Shown: positions 14,474-26,490 of the stretch, one piece after another | Numbering within the stretch: the first letter of the stretch is position 1 | Layout of the letters: the number at the start of each line of letters is the position of its first letter | Assembly (NCBI RefSeq): GCF_021018805.1 | Contig: NC_086283.1 | Span: forward strand, 56,986,775-57,050,774 | Source of the DNA: Prinia subflava | Taxonomy: Eukaryota; Chordata; Aves; Passeriformes; Cisticolidae | Length of the DNA stretch: 64,000 nucleotides | Direction: 5' to 3' | Made by a program: the position numbers and the translations under genes | Notes under the pieces: model-generated | Databases searched by the model: none | Seen by the model: only the letters and a program-made list of their open reading frames with translations | Told to the model about the DNA's origin: nothing

Positions 14474-14478
14474 CCTTT
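14474..14478 (+). repeat. Left target-site duplication of LTR (CCTTT)
   Basis: CCTTT directly precedes the TGTTATGGG start of the LTR and is repeated exactly at 16001-16005 after its CATGACA end. A 5-bp duplication is typical of class III (ERVL-like) insertions. Confidence 0.85.
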
Positions 14479-14649
14479 TGTTATGGGTTAACTCTGTTTG
14501 GTTTTTAGTGAAAGAAAAATTTGGACTATTGACCTGCCAGGACATTGGATTTCTTTAGAAAAGCCAAGGACCTATCAAGGGCCAGTTCTTGACAACTGGC
14601 ATGCGGTTTGACCACTGAGAAAACAGAATGTGACTTTTGGTAATACCCA

Positions 14650-14656
14650 TATAAAA
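14650..14656 (+). promoter_or_regulatory. TATA box of the solo LTR
   Basis: TATAAAA lies about 170 bases into the LTR, immediately before the GC-rich core. It would place an LTR transcript start near 14680. Confidence 0.55.
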
Positions 14657-15870
14657 GTGAAGCTTTGTCCGACCCTTCCCTCTCTTTTCTCCCGGTGAGC
14701 CACCAGGGAACACCGTGGGCCGCGGCGGGGCCGGGTTAGACCCGCTCCGCCTTGGGTGGCCGGGTTGGGCCCGGCCGGGTCTCGGGGAGCCGCTGCTGCA
14801 GGGAGTGGCCCGGGCAGCCGAGCTCCTCTTCTCGCTGACTGAGCCCCTTTTCTCCCCGGCTGAGCTCCTCTTCTCCCCGGCTGCCGGGGGGGGAGAACGG
14901 GGGGCTCTGGCTCGGCAGGGCTGGCCCGTGCTGGAGGCCTTGGCAGAGGGGCCAGGCCATGGCCGGGCCGTGGAGCAGCCGGCAGCCAGGAAAAGGAGCT
15001 TGCATGCTCTGATGGCAGCCCCGAGCTGGGCTGTCTTGGATCAGATCGAGGGGTGGAAAAGAAGGCATCCACCAGCCTCCTCTAGAAGCATCGCTTTGAG
15101 GTCTTTGCAGCTGCAGCCAGGTGAGATCCCATGAGCACCGCAGGCCTGGGCGAGCTTTAACTCTTTCCTGGCAGCAAATGGAACTCGCGAAGCACTGCCC
15201 CTTCCCAGAACGAGAACAGACAAAGTGATTCAGCTATAAAGGGAGATAGCATGAAACTTCAAGTCAGTGAAGAGTGAGTGAAAACAGTATTTGGAACAAA
15301 GGAGAAGGAGTGGCCTAATTTGTCTGGACGTCTCTAGTAAACTAAAGGTAACGGACTGGTTTTTTTCTTGTGACATACGAATGCTGTTGGGGGGGATGTA
15401 AAGCTCTAGTTAAAAGTGATATGAAGCTCTTTGCTCCTAAAGAAAAGGAGATTTTTAGTTTTTGATATGAAGATGATTTTGGAAATAGAAGAGAATCTTT
15501 GTTTTATACTAGAAGAGCCATCCTTAAACAGTACCCCCAATAAGCAGATATGGCCCATGTGCAGTGTTGAGAAAGCTGCTATTGGGAAGGGCCTCACAAA
15601 GGCAGGTTTTCTGGGTGGCTGTCTTTGTGAGAGATGAGACCCACAAGACAACTTTTAAGTTGTTAGTGGAGAAATTCCATAGAAGTCTTTAAGAGAGACT
15701 CCTTTCCCAAAAGAACTAGTGAAAGATTATATATGAATGGTGAAACTGACTGAAAATTACAGGTTTTGTCTCTTTATGTTGTATGTAAGGAAGTAAACCA
15801 TTAGTGGAGGTAGTGAGAATGCTTTGAAGCATTTCATTTTTTTCTTTCCCTCTTTCTTCTAGTGTGTGTT

Positions 15871-15876
15871 AATAAA
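15871..15876 (+). terminator. Polyadenylation signal of the solo LTR
   Basis: AATAAA is followed by TCTTCTTTTC and a GT/T-rich stretch, in the expected place near the 3' end of the LTR. Confidence 0.6.
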
Positions 15877-16000
15877 TCTTCTTTTCTTTAGGTTGAGCCT
15901 GTTTTGCCTTTTCTCCTAATCTTATTTTCACAATAAGAAAATGTTTAAACCCCTACATAATTTGGTGTTTCTGTCTGGTTTTGAATTAAAAATCATGACA

Positions 16001-16005
16001 CCTTT
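16001..16005 (+). repeat. Right target-site duplication of LTR (CCTTT)
   Basis: Exact copy of the CCTTT at 14474-14478, immediately after the LTR terminal CA. Confidence 0.85.
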
Positions 16006-19000
16006 ATATTAAAATCACTTTTAAAAAGGTTGCCAAATATGACAGTCACAGGGTTCCTTGAACAACATTAAAAAGGGTATCCAGAAGCAAACCAGATTTC
16101 TGTGTGGTTAACACTGAGCTGGAAAAGAAGTTCATAATGAATTCCTCAGTATAAAGAACATGAAGGTTTTAATTTCTATGTGTTCTCTTTGCATTGTTGC
16201 AGGAGTGTGAAGAGGGTGTAAATATAATGTGAAACAAATAAAGCTACAATACGCTGTCAGGGTGATGCAAAAGGGTATCTTAGCAGAATAAATGGTTGCC
16301 TTGAGAGTTCATTATTGTACTTACAGTAGCAGTACAGGCAAAGGATTATAAATCATCCTGAGATGCAATTCTATTTTGGCTGAAGATGATTTAGCTTCCA
16401 GAAAAAGGCTTGATGGAAATCCAGGTAGCACAGCTCCAGTCCCATAACAGACTTTGTATCTGTCTTGTGCATTTCCAAGCAGGACATCCTCACTGAATGG
16501 CTCAAACACATCCCGAGTTCCATGGTTTCTTAGTTCAGATTAATACAGCAAGGAGCTCCCTTCCTATTGCAAAGGCAAAAAGAAGAAGCAAGGTCTACCC
16601 ACTGAGGTTCAGCTTTGCTGGAGAGATGAACATGAAAATATGTTCCAATTAAAGGTACCCTTTTGGATGGTCTTTCAAAATTCTGCCTGCTGGCTCTTTT
16701 CTCTGCTTTCATTTTGATATGTCCTATGGTGGTATTAGGCCCACAAGACACTGACAGCTCTACATTTCATGTTCAGTGCTCTTAAATCATTTAGCCAGTT
16801 CAGGAGTCATCATGCTGTGGTGGATATGATTTTACCTTTCTCAGAGATACGTGATGAGGACAACCCGTAAAGAGCTTTGAGACCTGGAGTAGGAAAACAA
16901 AAATACTGCAAAAGCACTTTCAGAGTGTTTTCTTTATAACCACTTGTACATGTTTGGTTGTTGGATTGCTCCAGCCTTGTTTCCCATTATGGCTGATTCC
17001 CCCATCTGGATAGATCAGCAGGGGCTTTACCTCATATTCCTGGTGAAACAGGCTCCAGAGAAGAGTTAAGAAATGGAAACACTTTGAGTCCTTGGGACAT
17101 GACATCATAAATCTCTTTTGCATCACTCAGTTCTCCCTGCTGGGCAGCAGCCATTCGCCTGCTGATCCCTAGGGAACAAGGGCACTGCTTTTTTCAAGAA
17201 AAACAGAGTGTCAATTGGACCCTCTTATGACAGGAAGCAAGATTTTAGATTTTTTTAATATTTTTTTATGTACTATTTTCCTCTTCCTGTTTTTAGAGAG
17301 TCGGAAGAAATGATTGAAAGCGAAGCCTAGAAACAGCTGGCTTCTCTTTTGGGTCACAGAATTATCCAAACTGTTTGCAAACTCAGGTCTGTAAAGCTAA
17401 CAAATGGAGAGTCACTAAGTCCACCGTATACTTAAGGTTTCATTTGACGCCCACATGCTGAAACTACCTCACTTGCATCTGCTGATACAGAGAGATCCTT
17501 GCTGGAGTGAAATATCACCCTTGTACTGCTTGTTTGAACACGCTGATTTTCACTTCTGGAAGAATTTTCTTCAGCTTTGGGCACAGTGACATCTATGACT
17601 CTGTCTTCCACTTTCTTGAGCATGAGTGAAGTCATCTGTAAGTTCCCTTTACATGTTTCTAACATAGGTGTTATCTTTGTAAGAGACAGACCTAGCAGAG
17701 CAGGGCAGGTGGAAGAGAAAGCAAACACTATGGCTAGCTGTTTCCATAACCTCCAGCACTGCAGCTTACAGTCAACATAATCTTTGCCTCAGGGAAAAAT
17801 AAATCCAGGAGGAGCAAAAGTATGCTTCATTCCAAAAAGAATTGGTGGGGGCTGTATGTGACTGCCTCACTCCTTCAGCTGCTCTTTATACCTGTGCATG
17901 GCGGAGCACAGTGAATGTTAAAATTAAGTACATTTAAGATTTATGTTCTATGCTGGAGGCTTCCACTGTAATGCCAGATTGGTTAGGCTGACTAAATGTT
18001 TTCAGACATCTTTACTTTTCTAATGCAATTTCTTCAACATGGTTATTTTAGCAGTATTACATTACTTGCACATCTACAGTATGGCAGCTCTCAAAGCCTA
18101 TCCAAACCTATGCTGTTATGATCTAGGACTTGCAATGTGTGCAGGAGAATGTGGCAGAAATGCATCCCTCAGCTTCATTAAGATGTACCAATGATCCAAA
18201 TGTTGCAGCTTATGGGGGATGAAGCTGTCCAGCAAAAACCTGCAACCTGGAAGACAACGCATAGCAGATGGATTTTAACAGTCACATGATCAGAGAAAAA
18301 AGACTACACAAATAAATTGAGCTTTAGAATGGCCTGGCCCCTGTGCAGGGGGGCCTATCCATATTTAATCCTTGTAGCAGCTTTGGTAAGAGTTTTTGTA
18401 AATGGAAGCACCAACATGGAAAAGCTTCTCCCTGGTGCACTTTCTGCAGTTAAGGAGTTTCTCAATCTGTTCTTCTTAGGTTTCATTTGTTAAACTAACA
18501 GTGTCTATCCATCAACAACTGCCATCTTAAAGAGAAATCCTCATAGGGAGAAGGAACTGTGCCTTTCTGGACTGTGTGACTATCACTTCCAACCACCACC
18601 AGATCAGCCAGGACATCAGTATTAAAAGGACTCCTCAATGGCATCTGAAGCAGTTCTTTCTGGTGAAACTAATGTTGGGGCAGGGTCTCAGAAAAGTTAC
18701 CAGATGTCTTATACTAACATAAAACTAGATAAATGAAATGGGTACTTCTCCATTTCCAAACTTCACCTCTAAGTTGGAGAAGATTTTTTTATGTGCTCAC
18801 TGCTTGTCATGCACTTGGCAGAGGTTTGGGGGTTTGTGTGTATGTCTTTTAATATATCCACTTAGCTCAAATACATTATTTGTAGTTTTGCTCCATCAAA
18901 ATGATCATGGCCTAAACACATAAATTTCACTGTGAGACTGCTTGTAAAGACAATCAGGCAGTAACCTAGGTCTTCTGACATGTCATTGTAGAAGATGATC

Positions 19001-22000
19001 CTGCTGAGATCATCTGTTGTCCCTTTCCTTTCTTTAGGGAAAAGGTAGACATATCTACTTGAGCAGCATATACTACCTGAAAAGCAGAAGTATATGCTTG
19101 CTTCTCTTACATGCAAAGACCTGCACAGACCTGACCTTTAAGGTGGCACTGGAAGCTGAGAAGGGGTATGAGGGACATGGGACACAGCTCCTTCTCTTCT
19201 CCGTCTTCACTCCTAGTGAGAGATCTTTGCAGAAAGGAGGACCAGCAGGCTTTGATTCTACCCTGATCTCCCTCTGCTTCACCCTGCCCCCAGCCTGCTC
19301 ACACACCAGCAATCCAGGAAAGACCAAGACATCCAGCTGTGATGAACAAAGAGAAGGTCCTACAAAACCATTCAGTCAGGTAATAAGGTGCATGGTGTTG
19401 AGGAGGTAAGACACAAAGACACATGTGGCATTATATAGAATTGCCTGAAACCTCCCCAGGCAAAATTAATTTAATCCTGAATTGCAACAACAACAACAAC
19501 AAAAGGGAAATTCCTAGAATGTTTAACAAAGAAATTAAACTTCTTTTATTTTACCTAATAAAATTTTCAAAAGCACAAGCAAAACAGTAGAAAATGAGTT
19601 GTTACATGTATTTATTTAAATTAAATAATTGTCTTTGTGTTCATTATGTATTTTGACTGCCTACCTATTTTAAATTTTTAGTGCAAATACTTATGCTCAG
19701 AACCTTCAAAATTATTTTTATTCCCAAAATGATTTACAGCAGTTGAATTCAGAAATTACTGTTATTAGACACTACCAGATTTTCCAGCATATTGTGGGGC
19801 ACCATTGCAGATAATCAGGTCAATTCATCAGGGGTCTAAGGAAAGACAAGGGTTCACAGGAAAGGTTTACAACAATAAGTTGTAGTCATGGACAACAGGC
19901 TGAATGATACTTGCAAAATTGGTGTGATTGAAATACGCAGAGAATCCACAGTCTTCTTGATGAGAACCGACGGAACGGCTGAGTGAACATGCATTTGTTC
20001 TTGTTTCCAACAGTTCTACCCAGCTGAAAAGCACCAAATTCACAATTACTGGTGTTCAGTCCCCACAGTTTTGCACAGTATCTGGTGGGGACAGAGCAGA
20101 GGACATGCCTCTGTCACTGAAAATTCTCTGGACAGATTAAGCTCTGAACATGCTATTACCCAAGTGAGAACTTGTCCACAGGAAAGCTTATTTCAATGCT
20201 ATCATTCAGCTGTGCAAATCCATCGCATGTTTGGTATGGGTGTTGCCCACGTTGGGCCTTTTGTGTTGCAAAGGGAAATAAATAAGTGATGCTGCCTCTG
20301 AAAAGCCACCAGACAAAGATGTCACTGTGACCGACACGAGCTTCTGATTTGAGTTTTCAATTAATGATAAGGCTTTACTTGTTATTTTAACTCATTTCTT
20401 CAAGTCCTGTCTTGGCCATCTGTTGTATGAACAAATGCAGATCAAGGGAAAATGTGATTGCTAGCTCTTCCAGCAGGTCTTACTCAGATAAAAAGCTGGT
20501 CTGGTTTAAAGGCATCACTATGACCTTTATGAATGAGTGACTTAGACTAAGGAAGTGCAGCCATTACACGAAGAGCCTAGATAACAGGATAAGAGGTCCC
20601 ATGGTTTAGCAGGGCGATCCAAGAAAAAATTTAAAATCAGTGTAGAAAGCAATTCCTTAGTCTATTTAATTGGCACATGGTTTGTAAGGAGAAGTCAAAT
20701 CTTCTACCAGAGTAGTTCATATATGAAAAAATACAGTAAACTTCTGCAGATCATTTTTTCACTAGCTCACCAGTGTTTTTTAACCGTATCAATTGTTTCA
20801 ATTAAGAGACAGTAACTCTTCCTTTAAGCATTGACCCATTTCTACTCCTAAATGATCCCAGTTACAACACAGTACTACCAATTTGTCCATCTGGTGCTCA
20901 GAAATATTTTCTGACATGATCTACAGCCTCTTTCTGTGATGTGAACTAGCATTAATACTATTATTTTATCAGCTAACATCTAAAAGTTGTATTGAAGAAC
21001 TGTAAGATTATAAAGCCAAAAACCAGGAAGTATTTCTACGACCATAACCTGTCTGTTCAACTTCCGACATAGCGGTCTTCATAGTGCAGTCAGAAATCAC
21101 TCTTTTTTCCGTTGTGACTTCTTCATCCACTACAACTCTTGACTTTTAGGCTCCTTATGTTGTAACCAGTATTCATCTTTAGAGAAATACATCTCAGGAA
21201 TTTGCTGATTCTGTACTTACAAAGAATACCACAGCTTAATCTTAATGCAAGAGTACTAGGATCTCTTCAGAAATCTGATCCTGATTGCTGCAGAGAGAAA
21301 ATTAAACCTCACTTACAGGAGACTCTGAGTATCAAAAATTGGCTTTGTGGATATTGCTTAAAGCACTAGGCAAGGTCTCCATGCCTTGAAGTAAACCAAA
21401 TACACCCTTCAGATAAAGGGTTAAACAGTATTGAGTTGGAGATTTAATGGAAAGTACAGAACACTTTGTAAAAGGCAATTGAATGGAGTACGTTCCCTAC
21501 ACAATGCCCAGAAATTAAAAAATTGGATGTGGCACACCCTTGTTTTTAATTCCCATCCTACTTCTTTCTTAAAAACATTAATATAAGTTTTAGTGTGGAT
21601 TTTTGTCACATTTCAAGCAATGTGTTGTTTTCCTCAGGGCTCAAAGGCTTCTGAGGCTATGGAGACAGGGTTTTATCCTGTGGCACAGAAGGGGTGACTT
21701 CACTGGTCATAAATTCATTAATTTTTAAGATATTAAATATATTTCTGCTGTTGACTACCTGCAGAAGTAAGAATCCAAAATGGCACCTTGAGTACAGTTC
21801 TAGGTGCCATCGTTCACTCACATCACTGGAATTTCAGCTATGCACAAAAGTAATCACACAAAATGGGCAAGGAGTGACATGAATTAATATATACAGGCTT
21901 GTCATGTAATTTGGAAGTGATTAGTTTGGTTTATCCAGAGACTTTTAAAAACAACACCAAAATATATGTAAAAAGAGGAAGATTTTTTTTTTTTTTACCT

Positions 22001-25000
22001 CTTGGTCTGGGGTTTGTGGGCAGGGAGGCTGCACCAGTTGTGCCTTTGACCCACTGCAATCTCTCCTGCCTATGGTGGGGTCTTAGCTATCATTCAGGGA
22101 TGGCTCTCCTGGGGCAGGGAATGGGAAGCCTGTCCCTTTTATCTGCTCCCTGGCTGCCAAAGCAAATAAGGTTATGTCCCCACTATGAGTGGCTGATTCC
22201 TACTGGACTTCAAATACAGAGTAAAAGGCACAGGGAAAAAGCTTGATCCCTAGGGCTGTTCTCTTAATGTGAACATTTATGTACCTTCAAAGCAAGTCTA
22301 AACAATGATTTTCCACCCTGAACAAATATCAGCTGGGTGGTATAAAAAAGTAAAGGAAAAATATATCTCTGTAAATTAAAAATAAAGGCTTTTTTTAGTT
22401 GTGTCTGACTAGGCAACTATAAAGAGACGTGATCATCAAATGTTTCCTCTTTGTTCTGAAAATTACTATCTGTATGGTTTTCACACCTCTTTTCTATTTC
22501 CCAAGCTCAAACAAACAAAAAACCCACTTTGCCAGTTCTCTGCCCGTTAAATCAAGGTGGATGTTACCACGAAGAGAGCCTGGCCCAGTGCCTGAGAGTT
22601 CCAGCACCCTTCGTGGGGCTGTTTCTCATAAGGATTTTGGCAGGTTTGAGTTTAGCCTTGCTGACTTTTTTGGCTATGAGAGGCAGCCAGGCATACTCAG
22701 TTGCACCATCAGGGAGAAAAAACAGATATGAAAAGTGCAATTAACAGAACCATAGCAGCAGCATTAGCAGTTTTTTTCCCAAAGAGTCTGTAGCTTAAAA
22801 TCCTTGGTCATCCCTTCTATGATTAAAAAAAAATCAGAAAGAAGGTTTATAAAGAAGGGGAGGTAAAGGGGAAGGAAGGCGTGTGGCTTATGCTAGATTC
22901 AAGCCTGATCAGCTTTGGTTTCTGCAAAGAGAGAGGATCAGGACCCAGACACATGGTACTAGTTGAAGTAAGTCTATGCAGGAAGAGTATGGATCATAGA
23001 AAAGTAGCCAAAATGTTTATTTTTCTCTTCAAAATACACATCTGTCCAGGAAAAAATATTGTCCTTCCTAGCTATGCATCTGGCAAATGTTTTCCATGAT
23101 TCATTCAGTCTGATGCTTTCTGTTCAGGTTTCTTCAAGTGGTGCTGCTAAGCACTCTAAAAGCTTCCTCAGCAAAGCTGGCAGACAGCAGCAGGATTCTG
23201 TGCTGTTGAAATGACATATTTCAAGGGCAACTGAAAAATTAATGAGGTCTTTTGTAAATCCCCTCAGTTGGCCCAGGCCCTTGTGTAAAATTCATCCTTC
23301 ATGATATGAATACTTTGGTTCTAGACCCTAGACTCAGAAGCCTTCCTCAACTGGTACTTGGACCCAACATTTTCTTGCCTGGTCCCTGCTTTTCAATTTT
23401 GTCATCCAGTTGGTCCAACCAGGAGAATCATGGGCTGCACACAGACTGCAAAGCAGCTTGGATGGAGGCGATAGGAAAAGCTGCCCACAAAACAGGGGAG
23501 ATGTTCTTGGCTCTTCAAAACACAGTTTTAAAAAGTGGCTGGTTCAGGAGCCTCTTGAAAAGTGGTGTGATCCAGGTATGATCTCCTGTGCCTGCTGAGA
23601 CATCGCTGCAAGCTACAAACTGGCCCCAGCATGTGTCCTGCAGTGTGCTGTACAGGAAGGGTGTGAGCTTGTTTTGAGGTGAAAAGAGTTCCACAAGGAA
23701 ATGCTGGCACTTCCAAGAAATCACTCAGGACATGAGTTGCCTGTGGAGTGAATGCCAGGGTTGGAAGAACAGCAACCCATCTGATAAAGCTAAAGTGAAG
23801 AGACTCCCTCCTCTTTGGCAGTGGGGCCCTAAGTCAATCCTGCTGAAATCTGAAATACCTTTGTATGATTTGCATGTATCCCTGATGCTGGAACTGTGAC
23901 CATATTCTGCTGTCACTATCCACTAGGAAGCTACCTAGCAGAACTGCAAAACATAAACAATCTGGACATATAATACACTACAAAGAGAAAGACAGTAAAA
24001 TTGAATATAATATCTTAAAACTTTCTTCACAAATCATTTCATAAAAACTATAATCCAGATGATTGAAAAGAACAGTATTAGTGATAGGCAGCCTCAAGGA
24101 GCTAAAACCACCTCTTCTTGGTTTCCTCCTCTCCAATATAATAAAAATAGTGGTACCTTTCCCACTCTGTAACTATTTTACACACATGGCAAGTGAGGTA
24201 CACAGGGCATGTGCATCATAAATATAATGCTTTTTGAAGCAGTCCATTACATTAAAAAAGTGGAATGCTCAGTGGTATTGCAAATTTTTTACTTTCCTGC
24301 TTTTTTCTTTTGGTTTTTGTTCTTCTTCCTAATGTTTTCTTTTTTTGTCTGGCTTATGCTTTTTCCTCACAGCACCAAGCCAGTCCTGCATTCCTCTGAC
24401 TTTTCAGAAACTTGTGGCTGTTATAAGGCATCATGTGAAGGTGTCTAAATTGTGCCTAAAGCAAACATACGCAAATTTAAGCATGATCAGATATTTGTGG
24501 CCTGCCTGGAGTACCTCTTCTCCTGATGAGTAGTGCTATAGTGTGTAGTCCCACTAACATAAATGAGATGACTCAATCACTCTATGTTGCAGTCAAGAGG
24601 TTGGACACAGGTGGAACACCAAAATGTGTACGGAAATTCTTCTCTGCTGAGTGTGTGCCATGAGCAGCCAGTGCATGTGTCCACAGGTCCCTCTGTGGAA
24701 ACACATCCTGCCTGGCTTCACTCTCTGCTGGGAAATAGAAAAAATGTCTCCCACTACGTTGCAGTGCCTACCAGCCAACATCTGCATTTTAAAATGGGAT
24801 TTTGGAAGGGGAAGTGGCAGAAATGGCAGCATAAAGCTGGACAGAGAAAAAGAGTCCCTAAGAAATCATGCTCCAGACACTGATTTGCTGGGTGGCAGTG
24901 ATGTGTTACAGCCAGGAGCTTCCTTCTGGGAGGAATTTAGCTTGAAGCCTCAAAGCCCGTTCACCATTAAAACCATGCTGATTGAGGGCAGGCTCCAGCT

Positions 25001-26236
25001 CCTCCCCTAAGCACAGCTGTTGCTGCCAGACAGGACGTTTACTCTTTTCTGCTCCAGCCAGAGTACACAGATTAAATGCTCCATCACTGTATTGTACATG
25101 TCCTCACTTTGTTTTGGGAAAAGAGAAAAAGCAAAACAGGTGATGCTTTGTTATGGATATGGATAGCAACCAGAGTGACACTGATAAGGTCTAAAGTATG
25201 CACCAGCATTTTTTTAGGCCCATAGAGGACACCAAAGCTAGTTGAACACTGAGCTTGCTGGTAGGACTTTCACTATTTCTATATAACAGATAAATTTGGT
25301 ATTATACTGCACCTGTGGCAATGGAGGCAATAATCTAGCCCATTAGTCTTGGTCATTCCAAGACTGAGTAGGATGGATGTTTGGAGTTAGTAAATCCCAG
25401 GCAAGGGCCATTCCTCTTTAAAGAGCACGTTTAGATTTAAAGGAAGTGCCCTACAGGAAAGGGCAGCTGTGCAGCCATGCCAGCACCCCACTGCCTGTCT
25501 GCAGGGAGCTCTGCAGTGTGCTTTTCAGGATCTGCAGCACAGCTGCTGACAGAGCCCTGCCTGCACCCTCCAAAGGAAAAGGGAGCCTTCTCAGCTCAGC
25601 AAGAGGAAGAGGCAGCCCCAGGCTCCTCTTCCACTTCCTCCTCCTCCCTGCAGAGTTCTGGTGCGAGATGCCCGGCTGGACTGTGCCAGCACGGGTGCGA
25701 CTGTGCAAATGCTGCATCTCTTCCTCACCCTGGGAGCGCAAGCACAGCCCTGTGAGCCAGCAAAGCCACCTCCCTGCCCTGTCTGTCTGCCTCTACACCC
25801 GCCGGTGTGCTGCACACCTCCCTGACCGCCCACCCGCCCTCACACATGTGAAGGGGATGTGAGGGACAGATATACGAAATGTGTAAGGGCAGGCTTTGAG
25901 ATGGGGCACCTCAGCACAGCCTCTTGGCTCCAGTGACACTGCACTGACCTACACCAGCTGAAAACCTGCTCTCTGCTTTTGCCAGAGATAGTGTGTTTTC
26001 TTAGGACAGGGATGGAGTGGTCTAATGGTAATTATTGTTAGGGAGGAAGTTGAAGTTAATATCTGTTTTCGCATGAGTGTAAATGCCAAGGCCTGAATAC
26101 ATACATTTCAGAAGCTAAGAGAAATTACACACTGAAATGATGGCATTTCATTAGCATTTACATTATCTTTGGGCCCAGAGGGCTCAGTGGAAGCAGAGTT
26201 TAAGAACTTTACCCAGGCTTTATAAGGACTTTTTAA
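16006..26236. other. Unique AT-rich sequence, no gene seen
   Basis: Contains a CAA microsatellite at 19.5 kb and a moderately GC-rich, CpG-poor patch at about 25.45-25.86 kb. No coding pattern is recognisable in either strand; the frames of up to 138 codons near 25.5 kb match nothing I know. Confidence 0.5.
19485..19503 (+). repeat. (CAA)n microsatellite
   Basis: Six CAA units followed by AAAA. Confidence 0.9.
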
Positions 26237-26490
26237 ATCGGGTCTTGGAAACCTCCAAGGATTTGAGAAGGCTTAGCCTCCCTTGTTATCCATGGTTATC
26301 CATGTGGGAAAGAAGCATGTCTTTATATCCAGCCTGAACTTCTCTGACTTCAGCTTATGCCCATTGTCACTGTGCTTTCCACCAGCCACTGCCAGGATAC
26401 TGTCATGTGCTCCCAAACCCAGCTCTGCTCCAGGGAAAATACCAGCCCCTCAGCTAGTCTCTCCAGGCAGAGGCCTCCTGGAGCCCCTGT
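26237..26490 (-). mobile_element. Old diverged CR1 fragment
   Basis: On the + strand, GAAACCTCCAAGGATTTGAG, then TATATCCAGCCTGAACTTCT and CAGCTTATGCCCATTGTC follow the order of the CR1 3' region read in reverse complement. Both ends are worn and the 3' terminal repeat is missing, so this copy is older than those at 8.2 and 29 kb. Confidence 0.65.

Larger units (their letters stand above)
14479..16000 (+). mobile_element. Solo LTR of an endogenous retrovirus (ERVL-like), CpG-rich core
   Basis: Seen: begins TGTTATGGGTTAAC and ends AATCATGACA, giving short imperfect inverted termini (TGTyATG). The insert is bounded by identical CCTTT duplications. A TATA box (TATAAAA) is at 14650-14656 and a polyadenylation signal (AATAAA) at 15871-15876 followed by T/GT-rich sequence, both on the + strand. 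The middle (about 14690-15010) is strongly GC- and CpG-rich, unlike the flanks. No gag, pol or env sequence is present. Inference: internal recombination left a single LTR. At 1,522 bp it is long, and the distance from TATA box to poly-A signal implies an R region of more than 1 kb, as in the other LTR here. The open frames in the GC-rich core are compositional. Confidence 0.85.

Noticed and set aside
14575..15134. 165-codon minus and 139-codon + frames at 14.6-15.1 kb
   Set aside because: They lie in the GC-rich core of the solo LTR and do not resemble retroviral or host proteins.
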